Shown: positions 22,966 through 28,999 of the stretch, piece after piece
Layout: each line of letters starts with the position of its first letter
Position numbering within the stretch: position 1 is the first letter of the stretch
Origin: a virus
Length of the DNA: 31,024 nucleotides
Virus record (IMG/VR): IMGVR_UViG_3300046003_001482
Coordinates: 1-31,024 of that record
Strand: one strand, 5' to 3'
Translations under genes and position numbers: made by a program
Notes under the pieces: generated by a model
Seen by the model: the letters and a program-made list of their open reading frames with translations, nothing else
Databases searched by the model: none
Told to the model about the DNA's origin: nothing

Positions 22966-23499
22966 ATGAATATATTTTATTTAAGTAATAATCCAACCGA
23001 ATGTGCGCAACAGCATGTTGATAAGCATGTAGTTAAAATGATCCTGGAGTATGGGCAGCTAATGTCTACTGCACATAGAGTACTGGATGGCCAGCCATAC
23101 TATGGTAAAACCAAAAATAATCGTAACATACAAAGATGGTTACTACCTGATTATCGGGAAGAAATAATGTGGAAAGCTTCTCACTTCAACCATCCATCTG
23201 GTATCTGGGTGAGACAGTCCTTGGATCATTATACCTGGTTGTACAGCTTATGGTTGGAAATGCTTAAGGAATATACTTTTCGGTATAATAAAAAGCACTC
23301 AGCTGAAAGAATGAAAGCACTATTTAGTAAGCCTCCTGATAACATACCGCATAAGGGTTGGTTATCCGAGCCAACTCCAGCGATGCCTGATACTTATAAA
23401 GTCTCTAATTCTATTCAAAGCTATCGCAATTATTATATGGGCGATAAAAAGTCTTTTGCGTCGTGGAAGAATAGAGATACCCCAACCTGGTTTATATAA
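22966..23499 (+). CDS. Conserved phage protein, possibly pyrimidine-dimer glycosylase-like
   Basis: A 177-residue protein. The start MNIFYLSNNPTECAQQHVDK HVVKMILEYGQLMSTAHR (read in two parts) belongs to a family common in marine phages; I recall members annotated as pyrimidine dimer DNA glycosylases. Other landmarks are HFNHPSGIWVRQSLDHYTWL and the C-terminal YRNYYMGDKKSFASWKNRD. Its similarity to T4 DenV is weak, and the DenV catalytic N-terminal Thr cannot be identified. DNA repair is thus a guess. Conserved His, Lys and Trp suggest an enzyme. Confidence 0.5.
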   Translation: MNIFYLSNNPTECAQQHVDKHVVKMILEYGQLMSTAHRVLDGQPYYGKTKNNRNIQRWLLPDYREEIMWKASHFNHPSGIWVRQSLDHYTWLYSLWLEMLKEYTFRYNKKHSAERMKALFSKPPDNIPHKGWLSEPTPAMPDTYKVSNSIQSYRNYYMGDKKSFASWKNRDTPTWFI

Positions 23500-23507
23500 A
23501 TAAAAAT

Positions 23508-23762
23508 ATGCCTACTTATACCTTCTTAAATAACAAAACTAACGAAGTAGAGAAGCACACTTTTCGTGTTTCAGAATACGATGCGTTCCTAGAGAATAAT
23601 AAACAACTAGAACGCTATCATGAACCAGGCTATGCTGCAGCAATGGGAGACTCTGTAAAATTAGGAATACGTAGACCGGACTCTGGATTTAATGAAGTAC
23701 TTTCAAAGATTCATGCAGCAAATTATAAAAGTAATTTAGATAGTAAATTATCTAGAAAATGA
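23508..23762 (+). CDS. Small conserved phage protein, FmdB-like N-terminus
   Basis: An 84-residue protein. MPTYTFLNNKTNEVEKHTF resembles the start of FmdB-type regulatory proteins (MPTYEYxC...), but the usual zinc-ribbon cysteines are missing. It continues SEYDAFLENNKQLERYHEPG and the conserved GIRRPDSGFNEVLSKIHAAN, which I recall from marine phage homologues. It lies just upstream of a strong terminator and is the last gene of the 21753 operon. Function unknown. Confidence 0.55.
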   Translation: MPTYTFLNNKTNEVEKHTFRVSEYDAFLENNKQLERYHEPGYAAAMGDSVKLGIRRPDSGFNEVLSKIHAANYKSNLDSKLSRK

Positions 23763-23790
23763 AGCAAGCAGTAATGTTTATTAAACAACC

Positions 23791-23823
23791 AAAGGGCTAC
23801 GTTTCTATGTAGTCCTTTTTTTT
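23791..23823 (+). terminator. Intrinsic terminator before phoH
   Basis: AAAGGGCTAC at 23791-23800 pairs with GTAGTCCTTT at 23809-23818 (ten pairs, one G-U) around an eight-base loop, followed by T residues through 23823. It ends the operon of small genes starting at 21753. Confidence 0.82.
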
Positions 23824-23837
23824 CTTCAAAGGGTAAC

Positions 23838-24596
23838 ATGTCCAATAAAAGAGTATCTAAGCTCGCAATAGTCCCCGACAACAATGAGAAGCCCGTAGTA
23901 AATAGAAACAACACACTTAGATTAAAAATAGACAACCTTAAGACATTTGATCCACTAACACCTAACCAGAAAAAATTCTTTGAAGCTTATAAACGAGGAG
24001 ATTATTTTATTGCATTACACGGGGTAGCAGGTACCGGTAAATCTTTTATTGCATTATACAAAGCATTAGAAGAAGTGTTAGATAAATCTAACCCATTCAA
24101 TAAAATTATTATAGTTAGATCAGCGGTTCAGTCTAGAGACATGGGGCACTTACCCGGAGACATCGACGAAAAATTAGATATATATCAACAACCGTATCAT
24201 CAAATTTGTACTACATTATTTGATAGAAAAGACGCCTATGATCGTCTAGTAGAACAAAATCATATTGAGTTTATATCTACATCGTTTATTAGAGGTATGT
24301 CGTTTGATGATGCTATTATTATTGTTGATGAAATGCAGAACATGAATTTTGAAGAAATTGATACGGTAATGACGCGAGTGGGTACTAGATCAAAAATTAT
24401 ATGGTGCGGTGATTATAGACAAACGGATCTACGTAAGAGTAATGATAAGTCAGGTATACTAAAGTTTTTTGATATTGCATACCATATGGGTGCATTTACA
24501 AGAATAGAATTTGAAGTAGAGGACATTGTAAGAAGTTCTCTAGTACGCGATTATATTATGGCTAAAATTAAACACGAGGACTTAATAAAAGAATGA
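23838..24596 (+). CDS. phoH: PhoH-like ATPase
   Basis: A 252-residue P-loop NTPase. Walker A is GVAGTGKS at 62-69 and Walker B is AIIIVDEMQNMNFEE, with GDYRQTDL as the sensor-like motif. The family is very common in marine phages and was once linked to phosphate stress; helicase-type RNA work is now considered likely, but the phage role is not settled. An N-terminal extension of about 35 residues is basic. The gene follows a terminator, with GGGTAAC before ATG as a weak site; no clear promoter was seen. The Fe-S carrier gene starts in its stop (ATGA). Confidence 0.92.
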   Translation: MSNKRVSKLAIVPDNNEKPVVNRNNTLRLKIDNLKTFDPLTPNQKKFFEAYKRGDYFIALHGVAGTGKSFIALYKALEEVLDKSNPFNKIIIVRSAVQSRDMGHLPGDIDEKLDIYQQPYHQICTTLFDRKDAYDRLVEQNHIEFISTSFIRGMSFDDAIIIVDEMQNMNFEEIDTVMTRVGTRSKIIWCGDYRQTDLRKSNDKSGILKFFDIAYHMGAFTRIEFEVEDIVRSSLVRDYIMAKIKHEDLIKE

Positions 24597-24922
24597 TTAC
24601 CCTTACAGAGTCAGCTCAAAATAAAGTTCTTAGTATTTTATCAGAAGAGTCTAACCCAGATATAGCTCTTCGAGTTTTTGTTCAGGGCGGTGGTTGTTCC
24701 GGGTTCTCTTATGGGTTTACATTAGATGATATTCAAAATGAAGACGATTTTCAAGTACCTAGTGAAAGATTTAAATTTTTAGTAGATGCTATGTCGATGC
24801 AATATCTTGAAGGCGCCTCGGTTGATTATGAGAATACTCTGACCGGAGGCCAATTTAAAATAAATAATCCAAATGCTACTGCTTCATGTGGTTGTGGTAG
24901 TAGCTTTACAATAAAGGAGTAA
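24593..24922 (+). CDS. A-type iron-sulfur carrier (ErpA/IscA/HesB family)
   Basis: A 109-residue protein of the family that holds and transfers Fe-S clusters to apo-enzymes. All three conserved cysteines are present: Cys35 in QGGGCSGFSYGF, and Cys99 and Cys101 in ASCGCGSSF. Length and motif spacing are those of ErpA/IscA. It is coupled to phoH by an ATGA overlap and followed by the endolysin gene after an AAGGAG site. Whether it belongs closer to ErpA or IscA cannot be told by eye. In a phage it is an auxiliary gene that could supply clusters to host or phage enzymes. Confidence 0.9.
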   Translation: MITLTESAQNKVLSILSEESNPDIALRVFVQGGGCSGFSYGFTLDDIQNEDDFQVPSERFKFLVDAMSMQYLEGASVDYENTLTGGQFKINNPNATASCGCGSSFTIKE

Positions 24923-24924
24923 AT

Positions 24925-25563
24925 ATGAGTTTTGATTTTAACTTTACGGCAGATCAAGTACGTCAACTTATACCAAGAGCAATTGGTGGTTCTGATTCTT
25001 GGTTTGAAAGTCTGGAAGAAGCATTACCTCAGTATGGTATTACTACAGTAAATAGAGTAGCAGCGTTTATTGCTCAGTGTGCTCATGAGTCTGGTGGCTT
25101 TTCTACACTAGAAGAAAACTTAAAATATAAAGCAGTTACTTTAACTAAGCTATGGCCTCAACGCTTTCCTGCTGGTATTGCAGAACAATACGCTGGTAAT
25201 TCCCAAAAAATTGCTAATAAAGCATATGGTGGTAGAATGGGTAATGGAGCAGAAGAGACCGGTGAAGGTTATAAATTTAGAGGCAGAGGGTTACTTCAAC
25301 TAACCGGTAAGGATAACTATAAGGCTTGCTCACAGGTCTTATTTCAGGATAGTACATTAATTGAAGATCCTGATATGTTACTTGACCCGTATTATGCTAC
25401 TCATTCAGCCTGTTGGTTCTGGCATAAAAATAAGCTTAATGAGTTAGCAGATGCGCAAGATATTAAAACAATGACTAAAAAAATCAATGGGGGTTTTATT
25501 GGTTTAGAAGATCGTATCAAACATTACAATCACGCAGTAGCAGTTCTTTCAGGAAGCCATTAA
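24925..25563 (+). CDS. Endolysin, glycoside hydrolase family 19-like
   Basis: A 212-residue GH19 chitinase-type lysozyme that cleaves the glycan of peptidoglycan. The catalytic Glu55 lies in AQCAHESGGFSTLEENLKY (two parts of one stretch). GYKFRGRGLLQLTGKDNY is the second conserved block, and MTKKINGGFIGLEDRI the C-terminal one. No signal peptide is present, so export would need a holin. An AAGGAG site precedes the ATG. It stands away from the spanin genes at 12888-13618; the lysis set is spread over the genome. Confidence 0.88.
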   Translation: MSFDFNFTADQVRQLIPRAIGGSDSWFESLEEALPQYGITTVNRVAAFIAQCAHESGGFSTLEENLKYKAVTLTKLWPQRFPAGIAEQYAGNSQKIANKAYGGRMGNGAEETGEGYKFRGRGLLQLTGKDNYKACSQVLFQDSTLIEDPDMLLDPYYATHSACWFWHKNKLNELADAQDIKTMTKKINGGFIGLEDRIKHYNHAVAVLSGSH

Positions 25564-25572
25564 AAGTAAATT

Positions 25573-26241
25573 ATGTTTAATCATGTAAAGTTAGACCGTG
25601 AAGTACCGAAATTGACTCAGTTGAACGAAGATGGTGTTAGACATTACGTAACACCAGAAGGTAATAAGTATCCTTCTATTACAACTGTTTTATCTGAGTA
25701 TAGTAGGCAAGGTATTATGGAATGGAGGAAGCGGGTAGGCAATGAAGAAGCTAATAGAGTTTCTGGTAAGGCGTCTACTCGCGGTACTAAGTTACATAAG
25801 GCTTGCGAGTCATATTTAGACAATATGGAGCCTGTATTTAAAACTCCGTATGAACTAGACTTGTTTAATCGATTCAAAAGTACATTGCACCGTATCGATA
25901 ATATTCATGCTCAAGAGCTACGAATGTATTCCGACCATTTACGTATCGCAGGTACTGTAGACTGTATAGGGGAATTTGATGGTAAGTTATCTGTTATTGA
26001 CTTTAAGACAGCAGCAAAGCCAAAGGATAGAAGTTACATCGAAAATTACTTCATGCAATGCTCAGCCTACGCTATTATGTTTGAAGAAAAGTTTGATATC
26101 CCTATTTCGCAGATCGTAATTGCAGTTGCTGTGGAAGACGGTGACCCGCAAGTCTTTATCGAGAAAAGAGACACGCATGTTAAACGATTGTTACACTTTC
26201 GGGATCTTTATGAACGAAAGAGTGGATTAGTTGTTGCTTAG
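25573..26241 (+). CDS. PD-(D/E)XK exonuclease, Cas4/RecB-like
   Basis: A 222-residue nuclease of the kind found in many marine T4-like phages. RGTKLHKACESYL provides the first helix with conserved His. GTVDCIGEFDGKLSVIDFKTA provides the Asp and the D-x-K catalytic core. YFMQCSAYAIMFEEKF is the QxxxY helix typical of RecB-type nucleases. No cysteine cluster of the Cas4 type is present. It probably processes DNA ends in recombination or host DNA breakdown. Its final codons overlap the -10 region of the possible tmRNA promoter. Confidence 0.83.
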   Translation: MFNHVKLDREVPKLTQLNEDGVRHYVTPEGNKYPSITTVLSEYSRQGIMEWRKRVGNEEANRVSGKASTRGTKLHKACESYLDNMEPVFKTPYELDLFNRFKSTLHRIDNIHAQELRMYSDHLRIAGTVDCIGEFDGKLSVIDFKTAAKPKDRSYIENYFMQCSAYAIMFEEKFDIPISQIVIAVAVEDGDPQVFIEKRDTHVKRLLHFRDLYERKSGLVVA

Positions 26242-26245
26242 CCTG

Positions 26246-26251
26246 TATAAT
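26246..26251 (+). promoter_or_regulatory. Possible -10 box for the tmRNA locus
   Basis: TATAAT directly after the exonuclease stop region, preceded by TG. The best -35 at 17 bases is TGGATT (26223-26228), which is poor. A start near 26258 would give the acceptor piece first. A TATAAATA at 26280-26287 is an alternative late-type promoter. Confidence 0.35.
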
Positions 26252-26257
26252 CTATAT

Positions 26258-26356
26258 GTGGGCGGTTGAGATACTGCACTATAAATAGTAATATGATCGT
26301 ATGAAGTTGAATGAAAAGTATTCTGGACGAGGGTTCGATTCCCTCCATCTCCACCA
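26258..26356 (+). ncRNA. tmRNA acceptor piece
   Basis: Ends with a T-arm GAGGG (26329-26333), loop TTCGATT (26334-26340) and CCCTC (26341-26345), then CATCTCC, the discriminator A26353 and CCA. TTCTGGACGA before the T-arm resembles the E. coli tmRNA segment TTTCGGACGC. The 5' limit is set only by a possible promoter. No anticodon arm exists, so this is not a tRNA. Confidence 0.85.
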
Positions 26357-26415
26357 GAAACATTCTTGTCCATGGAGTTGGGAACGGGCAGATAAACCGT
26401 GAGAGTGTTTCTGAT
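26357..26415 (+). other. Intervening segment of the permuted tmRNA
   Basis: Lies between the encoded CCA and the first G of the coding piece and would be cut out during maturation. Its ends continue the acceptor helix: 26346-26369 pairs with 26399-26422 over 24 pairs including six G-U. The loop at 26370-26398 is unassigned. Confidence 0.75.
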
Positions 26416-26501
26416 GGGGATGACCTGGTCTCGACAGGGTAACAAGTAAAGATATGGACGATTCGGTAGGCGATGACCGTAAATCAAGCAAAATAGTAAA
26501 T

Positions 26502-26534
26502 GCAAACGATGAAAAGTTCGCTTTAGCCGCTTAA
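26502..26534 (+). other. tmRNA tag reading frame, ANDEKFALAA
   Basis: Codons GCA AAC GAT GAA AAG TTC GCT TTA GCC GCT then TAA. The tag ends ALAA like E. coli ANDENYALAA, which ClpXP recognises. With E. coli spacing after TAGT, the resume codon could be AAT at 26499, giving an extra N-terminal Asn. Confidence 0.85.
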
Positions 26535-26597
26535 GGTTAAATGAGGTTTCGCTAGCTGTCCTGACTAATCAATCAGCTAGCACGTATAAATAGTTAT

Positions 26598-26628
26598 AAC
26601 GGTTGGTAGACCCGTTTTAAAACTACCA
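26598..26628 (+). other. H-type pseudoknot in the tmRNA coding piece
   Basis: AACGG (26598-26602) pairs with CCGTT (26612-26616). TGGTAG (26604-26609) pairs with CTACCA (26623-26628). Connecting loops are 1, 2 and 6 bases, the last TTAAAA, as in a classical pseudoknot with an A-rich third loop. Confidence 0.65.
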
Positions 26629-26651
26629 TCACACAAACACAGGAGATTAAT

Positions 26652-26924
26652 ATGAGTAATATGACACCGTTCGAGATTCGCCTAGAACTTTTAAAAATGG
26701 CTAAAGACATGCTTTCCGATGAGTATTACGGTAAGCGAGAAGTAATTGGCAACGACTGGACAACTAAAGTCGAAGCTGCAAGACACGCAGGTCAACCAGC
26801 ACCTGATCATCCAGGCTTTCCAGCCTATCCATCCGAAACAGAAATCATCCTTAAAGCACAAGTCTTGAACGGATTCGTTTCGAATATACCTACAGATACA
26901 AAACACACTTCTACCAAGAAGTAA
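26652..26924 (+). CDS. Conserved marine T4-like phage protein, 90 aa
   Basis: Preceded by an AGGAG site ten bases before ATG, right after the tmRNA locus. The start MSNMTPFEIRLELLKMAKDM is a helix I recall as highly conserved in marine myophages, but with no assigned role. The middle has a Pro-rich segment (GQPAPDHPGFPAYPSE) and the end another helix (IILKAQVLNGFVSNIP). Soluble, with no cysteines or metal motif. A TATAAATA at 26585-26592 could drive it late in infection. Confidence 0.6.
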   Translation: MSNMTPFEIRLELLKMAKDMLSDEYYGKREVIGNDWTTKVEAARHAGQPAPDHPGFPAYPSETEIILKAQVLNGFVSNIPTDTKHTSTKK

Positions 26925-26936
26925 TCTGATAGTGTT

Positions 26937-26951
26937 GGGGGCTTGTCCCCC
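26937..26951 (+). other. GC-rich intercistronic hairpin
   Basis: GGGGG (26937-26941), loop CTTGT, CCCCC (26947-26951), standing out in AT-rich DNA. No T run follows, so it may be an mRNA end-stabiliser, a processing site or an attenuator rather than a full terminator. Confidence 0.45.
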
Positions 26952-26969
26952 TTCAAATAAGGAGAACCC

Positions 26970-27509
26970 ATGGTACGTTTATTTTCCATTGCATTAGCTT
27001 TTATTTTACTATTCTGTACATTTAATGGCGTTAATGCAGTTACCAAACATAAAATAGAGAACATTAAACAAATTAGTAAGAGCGATCGTTCAGGTCCCTC
27101 TCTAAGTGAACGAGAAAGACATCTTAGCTGTTTGGCTAAGAATATTTACTTCGAAGCTGGTAGTGAATCATTTGAAGGTAAAGTTGCAGTAGCTCAAGTT
27201 ACATTAAATAGAGCAGCGAGTGGTAAGTTTCCTTCTGATATATGTAAGGTAGTTTATCAGAAGACTCTAGTATCATCTAAGTTTGTATGTCAATTTTCTT
27301 GGTACTGTGAAAATGGTCCTGCAATTAAATCTAATGAACGTTATGTAGAATCTATGGAAGTAGCTAAGAAAGTATTACTAGAGAACTTTAGATTGTCTTC
27401 TCTAAAGAGTGCTCTATACTTTCATGCTGATTATATCAAGTCGCCTAACTGGGGTAAGCCAGTGGTAGCAAGAATTGGACGTCACATTTTCTACGCAGAT
27501 AAAGGGTAA
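26970..27509 (+). CDS. SleB-like cell wall hydrolase, exported
   Basis: A 179-residue protein with an N-terminal signal peptide (about residues 1-24, MVRLFSIALAFILLFCTFNG then VNAV). The Hydrolase_2/SleB domain follows: CLAKNIYFEAGSESFEGKVA, VAQVTLNRAASGKFPSDICK, FSWYCENG and the C-terminal HADYIKSPNW. SleB-type enzymes cut peptidoglycan; the conserved Glu in YFEA is the likely catalytic residue. Several Cys suggest a periplasmic, disulfide-bonded form. The AAGGAG site is strong. It may assist lysis or, if packaged, entry. A three-base gap separates it from a small membrane protein gene. Confidence 0.8.
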   Translation: MVRLFSIALAFILLFCTFNGVNAVTKHKIENIKQISKSDRSGPSLSERERHLSCLAKNIYFEAGSESFEGKVAVAQVTLNRAASGKFPSDICKVVYQKTLVSSKFVCQFSWYCENGPAIKSNERYVESMEVAKKVLLENFRLSSLKSALYFHADYIKSPNWGKPVVARIGRHIFYADKG

Positions 27510-27512
27510 TTC

Positions 27513-27833
27513 ATGGATAAGCTAATTGATTTCATTACATATATTCGCAATTATATTACTGATTATCTAGATAATTTCTCACAAGCAACAGCAGATACTT
27601 TTGCTTGGATTAGTATTATTGTTTTAAATCTTTGCACTATACCAACATATCTAGCTGTTATGTCAGGTGTTACAGATAAAATGCCTCCGTTGGATATGAC
27701 ACTACTCTTATGGGCAGGTCTGTTGCTTTATTTTGTAAGATCAGCTATAATTAAGGATATGTTGATGGTGTTTACAATTGGTGTAGGCTTTGCTATTCAA
27801 TCTATTTTACTAGGATTAATTTACTTCGTATGA
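27513..27833 (+). CDS. Small three-span membrane protein, holin candidate
   Basis: A 106-residue protein with an amphipathic N-terminal 28 residues and three predicted membrane segments (about 30-51, 60-78 and 84-105). It comes three bases after the SleB-like hydrolase gene and overlaps gene 33 (ATGA). Size and topology would suit a class I holin, and no other holin is evident in the window, but sequence does not identify it. Alternatively it is a conserved phage membrane protein of other function. Confidence 0.5.
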   Translation: MDKLIDFITYIRNYITDYLDNFSQATADTFAWISIIVLNLCTIPTYLAVMSGVTDKMPPLDMTLLLWAGLLLYFVRSAIIKDMLMVFTIGVGFAIQSILLGLIYFV

Positions 27834-28093
27834 CAGATGAAACTCAAGTACTTACTGATAGTTTAGTAATTACAAAACGATTTAGATCACCCAATGAATT
27901 TAGCATGTACATTGATGAGATTGTAACGCAGTTTAAAATAGGGTACATGGATGCAGTAATTAATTACTGTAGTGAGAAAGACATTGATGTGGACAGTATT
28001 GGTCCATTAATTGGTCAGAAATTAAGAGAAAAAATTCAAATGGAAGCTGAGCAGGCTAATATGATTAAACCAAGAGGTCATCTACCTATATGA
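27830..28093 (+). CDS. 33: Late transcription coactivator, T4 gp33-like
   Basis: An 87-residue protein. In T4, gp33 bridges RNA polymerase, the gp55 sigma factor and the sliding clamp to activate late promoters. Here YIDEIVTQFKIGYMDAVINY, then DSIGPLIGQKLREKIQMEAE and the short C-terminal MIKPRGHLPI follow the pattern of marine T4-like gp33 proteins as I recall it. The hydrophobic C-terminal end is the clamp-binding element. Its position directly before gene 59 and near gene 32 matches T4 order, which strengthens the call. gp55 is not in the window. Confidence 0.72.
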   Translation: MTDETQVLTDSLVITKRFRSPNEFSMYIDEIVTQFKIGYMDAVINYCSEKDIDVDSIGPLIGQKLREKIQMEAEQANMIKPRGHLPI

Positions 28094-28701
28094 TTACTAT
28101 GGAACCGTTTAAGGTATACCAGTATTATCTAGCTTTGAGATTGCACTTTACGACTGATAATTATGATGTGATTAAGCAGCAAGGTAGAGTACGAGCATCT
28201 AAGCAGTCATTCTTTAAACGTAAGGATTTATTAGCTATTAAACGAGTAGCTGAGACTTATTCAGATAAAGATATTGTAGATTTTTTAGTATCTAATTTTG
28301 TATCTGGTGATCGGTGGGGTGGTGTATTTGATATTGAGGCTAAAGACCGGTACATTAGTTGGAAGAAGCGTATGGAATCAATTTCTTATACGTTTGAAAA
28401 AGAAATTGGTAAAGCTGTACTAAGTATGGAAAAGCAGAATTTAACTGCTAAAGATCTTTTCATTATACAAAGCCATCAACACCCCCCTATCATTAAGATG
28501 TTTCTGCGTAATGATGTCTCCATCGAAACTTTAGTAATCCTAAATAAACTAAATAACTTCACAGATCTATTTGATGCTAAGTTGGAAGGCGATCTAGTAT
28601 GGCCTGATATCTCTAGAGTTATTAAAAAATACTCACCATTTTTGAATATACAAAAAGAAAAATATGAAGAACTATTCAAACGATCCACAAGAAATGATTG
28701 A
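28090..28701 (+). CDS. 59: Replicative helicase loader, T4 gp59-like
   Basis: A 203-residue protein close in length to T4 gp59 (217), which loads gp41 helicase onto gp32-coated forks. The N-terminal part VYQYYLALRLHFTTDNYDVI parallels T4 VYKLYLMIKQHMNGKYDVIK. The stretches FFKRKD, FLVSNFVSGDRWGGV and SYTFEKEIGK match further T4 blocks (KRRDKYFFQ, FISNLVANQDAW, FKFEEDI). ATGA overlap with gene 33. All helical, as known for the family. With gp61 and gp32 it makes most of the T4-type lagging-strand set. Confidence 0.9.
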   Translation: MITMEPFKVYQYYLALRLHFTTDNYDVIKQQGRVRASKQSFFKRKDLLAIKRVAETYSDKDIVDFLVSNFVSGDRWGGVFDIEAKDRYISWKKRMESISYTFEKEIGKAVLSMEKQNLTAKDLFIIQSHQHPPIIKMFLRNDVSIETLVILNKLNNFTDLFDAKLEGDLVWPDISRVIKKYSPFLNIQKEKYEELFKRSTRND

Positions 28702-28879
28702 CGCAAGAATTATTGAATTAGAGAAGAATATTTGTTTATTGCAGGAAAATGTATCTACAGTATCGGATCATTTAAGAGAGACACAAAGATACTTAATTAA
28801 ACTAGCCCATACTCAATCTGAGATGGCTAAAAGGTTATCTACATGGCCATTCATTGCTGTAGATACAAGAGGAGAGTAG
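28664..28879 (+). CDS. Small coiled-coil phage protein, 71 aa
   Basis: Helical protein (RIIELEKNICLLQENVSTVS, then DHLRETQRYLIKLAHTQSEM) ending AKRLSTWPFIAVDTRGE. ATG 28664 overlaps gene 59 by 38 bases; ATG 28694 gives 61 residues and an eight-base overlap and may be the true start. Neither has a clear ribosome site, so coupling to gene 59 is likely. I recall similar small proteins beside gene 32 in marine phages, without known role. Confidence 0.55.
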   Translation: MKNYSNDPQEMIDARIIELEKNICLLQENVSTVSDHLRETQRYLIKLAHTQSEMAKRLSTWPFIAVDTRGE

Positions 28880-28880
28880 T

Positions 28881-28994
28881 ATGATAGAAGTTATTTTCTG
28901 GATTCTTATAGGTTGTTTTATCGGTTGGCATTTCCCTCAACCCCAATGGGCTGTCAATCTTCAAAATAAGGTATTGGGTTTATTTAAAAAGTAA
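28881..28994 (+). CDS. 37-aa single-span membrane peptide
   Basis: ATG 28881 follows a GGAGAG site (28871-28876). The peptide is MIEVIFWILIGCFIGWHFPQ followed by PQWAVNLQNKVLGLFKK: one membrane helix at about residues 4-18, an aromatic interface and a basic C-terminal amphipathic helix. Ribosome site and close fit between neighbours support translation. Function unknown. Confidence 0.58.
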   Translation: MIEVIFWILIGCFIGWHFPQPQWAVNLQNKVLGLFKK

Positions 28995-28999
28995 TTACG

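Larger units (their letters stand above)
26258..26632 (+). ncRNA. ssrA: Circularly permuted (two-piece) tmRNA precursor
   Basis: The 3' acceptor half precedes the 5' coding half, as in alphaproteobacterial and some cyanobacterial tmRNA. tmRNA is charged with alanine, enters stalled ribosomes with SmpB, replaces the mRNA and adds a degradation tag. GGGGATG (26416-26422) pairs with CATCTCC (26346-26352). The stem contains G3-U70, the alanyl-tRNA synthetase identity pair, and CCA is encoded at 26354-26356. The D-loop-like GGTCTCGACAGGG and a tag reading frame (26502-26534) complete the signature. Phage genes lie on both sides. No smpB gene is in the window, so host SmpB is presumably used. Outer ends are approximate. 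Confidence 0.9.
26416..26632 (+). ncRNA. tmRNA coding piece
   Basis: Begins GGGGATGACCTGG with the D-like loop TCGACAGGG. A hairpin at 26460-26485 (GATT/AATC enclosing CGGT/ACCG) occupies the PK1 place. AAATAGTAAAT then leads into the tag frame. After the tag come a perfect 8-pair hairpin (26551-26558 with 26574-26581) and an H-type pseudoknot (26598-26628). The 3' end, somewhere near 26632, is estimated. Confidence 0.82.

Noticed and set aside
23495-23502. T4 late promoter TATAAATA before the gene at 23508
   Set aside because: A transcript would begin after the start codon of that gene, and a terminator lies before the next gene; chance occurrence is likely in AT-rich DNA.
26321-26356. tRNA gene ending in CCA
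   Set aside because: The T-arm and acceptor strand are perfect, but no anticodon or D arm lies upstream; the acceptor partner lies downstream at 26416-26422, as in permuted tmRNA.
26279-26505. Reverse-strand reading frames of 70-92 codons across the tmRNA locus
   Set aside because: They overlap strongly paired RNA elements (acceptor stem, T-arm, D-like loop), which explain the conservation; no ribosome site or family similarity is visible.
26242-26651. Phage attachment site or prophage junction at an ssrA gene
   Set aside because: tmRNA genes are common integration sites, but there is no integrase, no repeat of the 3' end and the neighbours on both sides are T4-like lytic phage genes.
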